Part shown: positions 56,266-64,000 of the stretch, piece by piece
How positions within the stretch are numbered: position 1 is the stretch's first letter
Layout: every line of letters begins with the position of its first letter
NCBI GenBank assembly: GCA_033807775.1
Contig: CM066315.1
Coordinates: forward strand, 9,614,501 to 9,678,500
Direction of reading: 5' to 3'
Length of the DNA stretch: 64,000 bases
Source: Saussurea involucrata
Taxonomy: Eukaryota > Streptophyta > Magnoliopsida > Asterales > Asteraceae
Translations under genes and position numbers: made by a program
The notes under the pieces: generated by a model
What the model was told of the DNA's origin: nothing
What the model saw: the letters and a program-made list of their open reading frames with translations, nothing else
Database searches by the model: none

Positions 56266-58302
56266 TGTAACGTCCCAAAAATTACAAGGAATTTAAAAAT
56301 TTTAAAGTAACATTTCATTAATAAAAACTCATTTAATAATTCAATCATTTCATTTGCAAACTCATAATTAATATTCTCACGAACAATAAACAGCGGAATA
56401 AATGTCTAAAATTAAAATCATAAAAGTAATCAACTCTTCCCACGCGCCAGTGTGTACTCGTCACGCCTTGGAGCCACTCGTACCTGAAACCACAATTTAT
56501 TGGGAAAGGGTAAGCACGAAGCTTAGTGAATTCAGACACCATAAATAACACAGTTATTCCCACACCACCTCTAAACAGATAATTGCACATAAACAGCATA
56601 CAAGTCTACGAACAAATCATAAACATGCATACCTACACCATCCCACCCAAAGGCATAAGCTGGTCCACCCGACCACACGATAACCGTGCAAGCATTACCC
56701 GGCTCCCCCGGGTTCCTACGCCGCCCGCGTATACAACCTTCGGTCCCACCGAGTTACTACGCCACCGGCGTATATAAACCTCGGCCCCACCGAACTCCTA
56801 CGCCACCCGCGTAGTCATAACAATAAAGGTCCGACTAGACACCCCACTATTTAGTCCCGCATCACAAACAATTAAAACTACCACACACGTACAAATCGTA
56901 ATGTAAAAATAACCGACATTAGTTATAGTGAGAGAACTCACCTCGTAAGCGCGCCTAGCTCACAAACAATAATTCAAGCTTCACAAATCCAAGATCACTT
57001 CCCAACACCTAAACAATCGTTAAAATGTATTAACACGAGACCCGGACCCTAAAACACGATGCACCCTTAAATCGTCACTAAAACGACTTTTCGGTCTAAC
57101 CAAACAGGTCTGTTCGGGACCTGTTCCGACCTCCATAAACCCAGAAAATCCTCAATTAAATTACATAACCAGAAAGTGCTCTGAGTTAGGGTTCCAAGGA
57201 CATATTATACACCTCCTAACGATTTTTCTACAATTTACTATGGATTTTCTAAAAACAGGACGCGAAACTGTCACATCCAGACCTGCTGTACCAACAGCCA
57301 TTTTAAGCCTAGCTAGAGGCCGAACCGGACTTTTGCTAAAACACGAAAAGTGTGCCCGGCACAGAATGTGAGCCGTGGGCACCAGATTCGCCTCAATCCG
57401 AGCTACGAAGGAAAAGCTACGGACGAAATAAAAAACTGGACAGAAGCGATATCGATCACATAAAATGATAACTTTATAAAATAGTTTACGCGCTCGGTTT
57501 AATCGATTCGGGTTTGCAACTAGGGTTCACGCGATTAGGGTTCAACCACCCGAGCACCACCCACTGCCACCTCCGGCAGTGGTGGTCACCGGCGGCGGCG
57601 GCGGCAGCCACCACCGGTGGTGGTGATTCGATAAAAAGAAAACGGCGATGAAAGGGACGATCTTATTACCGACTCTCGAGCCATACACACACACACCCAC
57701 GCATTAACCGGAACAGTCCCGCCCGCCACAGCCACCGAACTGGTGGCGCACGGCGGCGGCGTCGTGGTGGTTTCACGGCTATTCAACGTTGCAAGAAAAG
57801 AAAACAACGAACGGGAAAACTTACTGATCGAATGATGACCCAGCAGTGCCCGACGGAATATCGACCTCCGGCTCGTTCTCACTCTCCCACTCGCTCTCGC
57901 TCTCTCGTCGGCAGAAAATGGCGGCGTCGGCGCCTGGTTTGGGGTTGTGCGACGGCGGCAGCAAGGGGGGGTGGGGTGGGGTTATCGACGGTAGCAGCTA
58001 GGGGGATGGGAAAGGATTTTAGGGTTGTGAATGGAGTTGTGGTGCGTGTGTCGTGAATTAGAAAGGAGAAAAAGGGAGGGGTCGGTCCCTATGGCCGATC
58101 CCATGCACCCTTATACCAAAAGTCACATTTAGCCCCTAAACAATAAGGTAATTTCGACAATGGCCCCCGAAGTTAACATTTCACATTAAACCTCAAAACC
58201 CAAACTTTTAACAATTAAGGTCCTAGCCGCCTAACCCCGCTAACAAGCAACAATAAGCGATAGATTTAACTAAAAAAAACGTAATGGGATACGGGCTTTA
58301 CA
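56266..58302 (-). repeat. G2 left LTR (3' LTR)
   Basis: Starts TGTAACGTCCCAAAAATTAC and ends ACGGGCTTTACA, followed by the reversed polypurine tract CTCTCCCCCGCTTG. Hairpins TACGCCNCCNGCGTA and CGGTCCCACCG cluster at about 56690-56815. Confidence 0.93.
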
Positions 58303-59255
58303 ACTCTCCCCCGCTTGAATTAGACTTCGTCCTCGAAGTCTTGACCGACGAAAAGCTCGGGATAACTCTCGCGCATCTCCGCTTCGGGCTCCCACATCTC
58401 AACCTCAGGTTCCCAAGTTCACTCGGAACCCTTTCGGTGTTTCCACTGGACCTTCACTAACTGGAATTTTCCCACACCGCCTAAAAATCTCTCGAATACT
58501 TTTCTTACCACAAAACTCCTTCAAGTACACCGCAATTATGATCGGAGGAACACTCCAACAACTGGATTCATTCCTAGTCAAACGACTTCGGTTGTCTCCC
58601 AACCATAGATAATCCAAACATCCCGATTCAAATTTCAAGCTCTAACCATTCTAAAGTTGCTCACCAATATACCCTACAGGATACTCGAATTCGATCATTC
58701 CTATCATTAACTGTCGATTAACTTTCACGAGTTCTAATAGACTCCCACAATTTATTTCACATGAATTATCAAACCAGTAAATTTATAATCATCCACGAAG
58801 GTCATTCCACCACAACCATTCACCACAAGCAAACATCTCAGGATTTCTACTACCATCAACATAATTTCCTTAAAATCGGCTACAATTCCCCAATTACACT
58901 AAGGCATTTGGCCTCAAGCCCAAAAGTCGACACCTAAGTATACTATTTACCTCAAAAATTCTACGCATTTATCCTCTTTATTACAAAGGGCATCATTCCC
59001 TAACCGATACTATTCGGCCTACAGTACCCACACGCGTGGGATACCCAACCTTCCACCATCGACGTATCTTCCACACTCGCTCTACGAAGCCTAGTTACAC
59101 CCCAACGCCTACCTCTCAGGTACGTCTCAAGTCCCGGCACATCGGAGCTACCTCTCAGGTAAGTGCCCAAGACCGTATCCTCTTAGTGCCTACTGGAAAG
59201 TCAAGGTCATAACACATGAATACCGGAGTCCCACCCCGAGATACCCAACCGACCA
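58303..59255 (-). other. G2 interior where integrase would be expected
   Basis: Only a C-terminal pol scrap is visible (PVETPKGFRVNLGT, 58405-58450, as in G1 at 27950). Further in, no integrase motif was found; the phrase 'ACCTCTCAGGTA' is repeated at 59109 and 59149. Integrase appears deleted or decayed past recognition. Confidence 0.6.
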
Positions 59256-60640
59256 TTAAGACCGAGCAATTGACCCATGACTATCACGGACAAAATTCGG
59301 AATTTCCCCCGAAACTCTCTCGCGTTTGGCATTTTCCTCCAAAACTGCCACCTCCTGAGCACTACCTATCGACTCGAGAAGAGGTGCAACCACTGTTAAC
59401 CATTGACACAAGCCCCACAGTGGCTCACCATCCAGATGTCGACTAAGTGCGTCCGTAACAACATCCGCTTTACCGGGGTGGTAAAGTATATCACCATCAC
59501 AATCCTTGACCACGTCAAGCCACCTCCTCTGACGCATGTTGAGGTTTTGCCGGTCATCAAGTACTGGAGGCTTTTATGGTTAGTGTATACACTTGACGCC
59601 ATACAAATAGTGCCTCCAAATCTTGAGAGCAAACACCACCAAATCTTACATACCCTCGGGCAAAGTCAACATCGGAGCCTCGCATAACGCCTGCGTAGCT
59701 CCTCAAAGCCCTCTGCTGCTCTTTACCCCAACTAAAAGCCGCAGATTTCTTCGTCAATCGGGTCATCGGTAAAGCAATCTTGGAGAAATCCTGAATGGAT
59801 CTCCGGAAGTACCCTGCTAACCCAAGAAAACTCCGTACTTCAGTGAGAGTCTTTGGCACTTCCCACCGCATCACAGCCGTAATCTTGGTCGGATCCACCA
59901 TAATACCATTCTGGTTCACGACATGCCCTCGAAAGTGGACCTCTCGTAACCAGAACTCACACTTGGAGAGCTTAGCATACAGCTTCTCCCGCCTCAAAAC
60001 TTCCAAAACTTCTCGCAAATGCATCTCATGCTCTTCCTTCGACTTCGATTACACAAGAATATCGTCGATGAACACGATCACCGATCGATCCCACATAGGG
60101 CTACATACCCGGTTCATGAGGTCCATGAACGTTGCGGGTGCATTGGTGAGCCCGAAAGGCATCACCATTAACTTGTAAATGGCCATAACGTGAACGAAAG
60201 GCCGTCTACTCCGTATCCTCCCTCCTCACCCGCATCCGATGATACCCCGATCTCAAATCAACCTTAGAGAACCACGAGGCTCCCTGAAGCTGATCGAACA
60301 AGTCATCGATCCTTGGCGGAGGATAACGATTCTTCACCGTAAGCTTATTCAACTCACGGTAGTCTATACACATCCGTTGGGATCCGTCTTTCTTTTTCAC
60401 AAACAGAATCGGGGCTCCCCATGGTGGACAACTCGGCTTGATGAACTCCTTTTTGATAAGTTCCTGCAACGAGTGTACAACTCCTTCATTTCCGGTGGAG
60501 CTAGGCGATAAGGTGCCTTGGCCACCGGAGCAGCATCCGGAATCAAATCAATGCAGAACTCTACCTGTCGCTCGGGAGGTATCCCCGGTAACTCCTCGGG
60601 AAAATACGTCAGCAAACTCCCGTACAACTGGCACATCCTC
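59256..60640 (-). pseudogene. G2 reverse transcriptase and RNase H remnant
   Basis: Read from 60640 downwards, several frames together show RT motifs: APYRLAPPEMKEL, QELIKKEFIKPS, WGAPILFVKKKDGSQRMCID, YRELNKLTVKNRYP, VDLRSGYHRMRVR. The catalytic FIDDILV follows near 60050, then the thumb region HLREVLEVLRREKLYAKLSK and FLGLAGYFRRSIQDFSK. RNase H is decayed, ending at DCDGDILYHPGKADVVTDAL (59400-59500), the RNase H tail. Several frameshifts and stops (for example right after FIDDILV) inactivate it. RT would copy the element RNA in the cytoplasmic particle. Confidence 0.88.
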
Positions 60641-61050
60641 CGTAGACTTCTTCTCTCCGTCGACGCGCGTGTCGATCACATACGCCAAAATTCCCTGACC
60701 ACTGTGCTGCAAGTACCTCCGATCCCTCGCAGCCGAACATATCGCTGAGGTCTGCCTGGGCAAGCCGCCCGGAACTAGCATTTCTCCCCCGCTTGGGGTT
60801 CGAACTCGTACTTGTTTGCGACGACAAACACCAGAGATCTCCAAAGTGCACCCCCGGTACACGTCAGTAACCGTCAAGGTCCTGTGTTCAGCAACTGCAA
60901 CCACAAGTGGACAGCCTAACCGTCCTACAACTCGGCCCCAAACACTCACTGACTATGTGAGACAAGGAAGGATGAGTAGCCCCGCTATCAATCGTCACCA
61001 CAGCAAGCACCGAGTTAACCAAGAACGTACCTGTCACCACTTTATACGTA
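60641..61050 (-). pseudogene. G2 aspartic protease remnant
   Basis: The active site appears as TIDSGATHP near 60985-61010, then RVVGRLGCPLVVAV and TVTDVYRGCTLEISG. An internal deletion joins ISGV directly to CRRKQVRVRTPSGGEMLV (compared with G1), removing the central part. The junction with gag, VVTG-TFLVN at 61030-61045, is uninterrupted here, unlike in G1. Confidence 0.82.
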
Positions 61051-61722
61051 GCTTGTGCCTCCTCCACTCCCAGTTGACGAACTCTACCTCAGGCCGCCTC
61101 CATCACTACAGCAAGTGAAGCATACTGCGCGGTACTCACAAACTCCCTGATCTTGGTACGTAACATATCCTTGTACCGTGTCCTCTTCATGTCCTCAAAA
61201 GCAGCATGCTAAGGATAGAATAATGTCATTTCCGTGAACTTTCGGTTCACCTCCCTTATGGCCTCCGCAGTCTGACAGAGCTCCAAGAACTCTTTGGCAC
61301 TCCTCTCCATCTCCACTAGAGGCACATGCTCTACACGAAACATACGACGAACTCCTCCCAGGTTAAGTAGTGCGCCCGTTAAGCGTCAAAGCAGTAGCAC
61401 ACCAGTCTTTCGCTCCGTCTCGTAACAGATTCACCGTGAAGTGAACCTTCTAGTTCGCAGGACAACCACCGGTAAGGAATGTGCACTCCATAACCGATCC
61501 CGACTCTCTTGTTCGGGGCTGCCCACCCGCAGGGGGTGGAATCGCCGCGATGCGCTCCTCCATCGACACTATTACCTCATCACGAATGGCGGTAATAATT
61601 TCGGGGATCGCCTCATGCGTCACCTCGACCGCAAACATCTCACGAATCTGATCAGCAATAATTCCAGCATCAGCATCTGGATCAACATTATTGTTCCTCC
61701 TTAACGAGCTACTAGCACACAT
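61051..61722 (-). pseudogene. G2 gag remnant
   Basis: The N-terminal frame 61450-61722 (AIPEIITAIRDEVIVSMEER, CTFLTGGCPAN) resembles G1 gag but has lost the segment before CTFLTGG. Downstream pieces (61100-61440) match G1 gag in several frames. The zinc knuckles are deleted. Not functional. Confidence 0.82.
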
Positions 61723-62865
61723 TAAAACCTGCTAACTACGCTCACACTCAACTCTTCGGATTCTCCGTGACTTTCCCCGACTCGAGCACGGATCCTGTGC
61801 TTCAGATAGTAGGAGCTTTGCTACTACCATTCACACCTATCCTTACTCGTTTCGAGTCCTGTCCCGGGACGTCCAAGTAGTTGCTTACCACAAACAAACA
61901 CATATGCCCATTCCGGCATATGCAAACACTTTTCCTAGCTCCCTAGAAAAGTCGTAATACCCCACCACCCTTGCTAGAACGGAACCCCCACTAGCCCTGA
62001 CGAGTCGCCTCGTAAACGCACAGTCGTATACAGTGAAACCAGATAGACATTCGATTATAAGATTTTATCCTACAACGGTTGGACTCAAACAAGAGCTGCG
62101 CAATAGAACTAAATCCAACATTCTAAGGCTATTCAGTTCCTACTGCATACAACCTAAGGTGCATTCACATAACAACCTATCAAGGCTAGCATGAGTTCCT
62201 AATAGCAAGTAACAAGTATACAGTACCACAAAATCCACGTAAGCAATCTAGCATACATACTCCTATGTTCTAGAAAGCAATCTAGCATACGTACTCATAT
62301 GTAAACGCTATTCCCAGCTCACTAGGAATTTCATCTCATCCCACTACTCTTGCTACAACGGAATCCCTGTTAGCCATAACGAGTTGCCTCGTGAATACCC
62401 AGTCGCACGCAGCGTGAATCAAATAGACATTCGAATACAAGATTCTATCCTAGAACGGTTGGACTCAAACAAGAGCTGCGCAAAAGAACTAAATCAAATA
62501 TTCTAAGGCTATATGATTCTTACTGCATGCAACCTATAGGGCCTTCACTTGACAACCTACTATAACTAGCATTGATTCCTACTAGCAAGCAGTCATCGTA
62601 CAGTACAGTGTAAACAACCTGGGCAATCTAGCATGCATACCCTATGCCTAGAAAGCAATAAATACACTAAGTGTTGTACCTTCCCAATTGGCATCGGCTG
62701 ACTGTACACACTGCGCCCACGATCACCGTTTCCCAAACGGGCTTTCTCCGTTCATTTATTTTCAAAGATTTTAATAAGAGAGTTTAAAAAACTTCATAGC
62801 CGCAACTTGAGACCAAACACACAGAGATGTGTTTGATTCACTCAAGCTGTCCTCTGATACCAAGT
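61723..62865 (-). other. G2 leader with an internal tandem duplication
   Basis: No gene. A segment of about 340 bases occurs twice, about 61925-62280 and 62300-62650 (shared phrases: TCTAAGGCTAT, GGTTGGACTCAAACAAGAGC, AGCAATCTAGCAT). In G1 the corresponding leader (30840-31170) has it once. Confidence 0.82.
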
Positions 62866-64000
62866 TGTAACGTCCCAAAAATTACAAGGAATTTAAAATT
62901 TTTAAAGTAACATTTCATTAATAAAAACTCATTTAATAATTCAATCATTTCATTTGCAAACTCATAATTAATATTCTCACGAACAATAAACAGCGGAATA
63001 AATGTCTAAAATTAAAATCATAAAAGTAATCAACTCTTCCCACGCGCCAGTGTGTACTCGTCACGCCTTGGAGCCACTCGTACCTGAAACCACAATTTAT
63101 TGGGAAAGGGTAAGCACGAAGCTTAGTGAATTCAGACACCATAAATAACACAGTTATTCCCACACCACCTCTAAACAGATAATTGCACATAAACAGCATA
63201 CAAGTCTACGAACAAATCATAAACATGCATACCTACACCATCCCACCCAAAGGCATAAGCTGGTCCACCCGACTACACGATAACCGTGAAAGCATTACCC
63301 GGCTCCCCCGGGTTCCTACGCCGCCCGCGTATACAACCTTCGGTCCCACCGAGTTACTACGCCACCCGCGTATATAAACCTCGGCCCCACCGAACTCCTA
63401 CGCCACCCGCGTAGTCATAACAATAAAGGTCCGACTAGACACCCCACTATTTAGTCCCGCATCACAAACAATTAAAACTACCACACACGTACAAATCGTA
63501 ATGTAAAAATAACCGACATTAGTTATAGTGAGAGAACTCACCTCGTAAGCGCGCCTAGCTCATAAACAATAATTCAAGCTTCACAAATCCAAGATCACTT
63601 CCCAACACCTAAACAATCGTTAAAATGTATTAACACAAGACCTGGACCCTAAAACACGACGCACCCTTAAATCGTCACTAAAACGACTTTTCGGTCTAAC
63701 CAAACAGGTCTGTTCGGGACCTGTTCCGACCTCCATAAACCCAGAAAATCCTCAATTAAATTACATAACCAGAAAGTGCTCTGAGTTAGGGTTCCAAGGA
63801 CATATTATACACCTCCTAACGATTTTTCTACAATTTACTATGGATTTTCTAAAAACAGGACGCGAAACTGTCACATCCAGACCTGCTGTACCAACAGCCA
63901 TTTTAAGCCTAGCTAGAGGCCGAACCGGACTTCCTCTAAAACACGAAAAGTGTGCCCGGCACAGAATGTGAGCCGTGGGCACCGGATTCGCCTCAATCCG
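62866..64000 (-). repeat. G2 right LTR (5' LTR), cut by the window end
   Basis: First 1,135 bases of the LTR, matching 56266-57400 with only a handful of substitutions. The hairpin cluster recurs at 63290-63415. Confidence 0.95.

Larger units (their letters stand above)
56266..64000 (-). mobile_element. Ty3/gypsy retrotransposon G2 (Tekay/Del-like), defective; runs off the window
   Basis: The left LTR 56266-58302 (3' LTR) and the right LTR from 62866 (5' LTR) match base for base at a constant offset of 6,600 with few differences. The reversed primer-binding site CTCTGATACCA is at 62852-62862. Coding on the minus strand shows broken gag, protease, RT and RNase H fragments but no integrase core. 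The left flank is GTCAA; the right flank lies outside the window. Related to G1 in coding sequence and leader, but its LTRs match G1's only at the ends. Confidence 0.88.

Overview
The window is plant nuclear DNA, almost certainly from a eudicot and most likely an aster-family (Asteraceae) genome. The evidence is one intact eight-exon MADS-box floral gene of the SEPALLATA class, GT-AG introns throughout, and dense nested plant transposons (Mutator-like elements, Ty3/gypsy Tekay/Del-type retrotransposons, hAT, Harbinger-like MITEs, inverted-repeat elements sitting in (TA)n tracts). The family-level assignment is inference from the general look of the repeats and of the SEP C-terminus. Nothing bacterial or organellar was seen.

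Layout. 44-20449 is Mutator-like element A (perfect 9 bp target duplication). It was split by Mutator-like element B (1164-19851, 9 bp duplication with one mismatch). B carries a dead transposase gene and, on the opposite strand, a dead Ulp1-like gene. B's transposase was split by a decayed reverse-strand LTR retrotransposon E0 (1712-14491), and E0 was split by a young non-coding LTR retrotransposon E1 (3630-11882, 5 bp duplication CACTA). That is four levels of nesting. 20508-23633 is Mutator-like element C (perfect 9 bp duplication) with a nested (TA)n-flanked element that holds a possible captured membrane-protein ORF and an array of 12 bp palindromes. 24440-36405 is Mutator-like element D (perfect 9 bp duplication) with a transposase and a zf-GRF gene. 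Its transposase was split by a young Ty3/gypsy element G1 (25754-33274).

36960-42693 (minus strand) is the only host gene that looks functional: a SEP1/2-like MADS-box gene with a 750 nt CDS in 8 exons. Its upstream side (43081-46870) is filled with small MITEs. 46871-55689 is a truncated LTR retrotransposon E2 containing a 2.8 kb solo LTR (47740-50523, duplication CATCA) and a hAT-type element (53569-54704, 8 bp duplication ATCAGATG). 55690-56265 is a reversed fragment of an E1-type LTR, split by a second gypsy element G2 (56266 to beyond the window), which is on the minus strand and broken.

Most notable observations: (1) G1 has a 77-base GT-AG insertion exactly between gag and protease that the related G2 lacks and whose removal puts the two in frame, so it may be a retrotransposon intron. 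(2) Six LTR types carry clustered short hairpins with different arm sequences in the same kind of place. (3) Two unrelated (TA)n-flanked elements carry arrays of 12 bp palindromes sharing the core CATATATG. (4) E1 and E2 share about 4 kb of colinear non-coding internal sequence although their LTRs differ. (5) G1 ends in an extra primer-binding site and leader beyond its 3' LTR. All similarity statements come from reading by eye; no alignment or database search was run.
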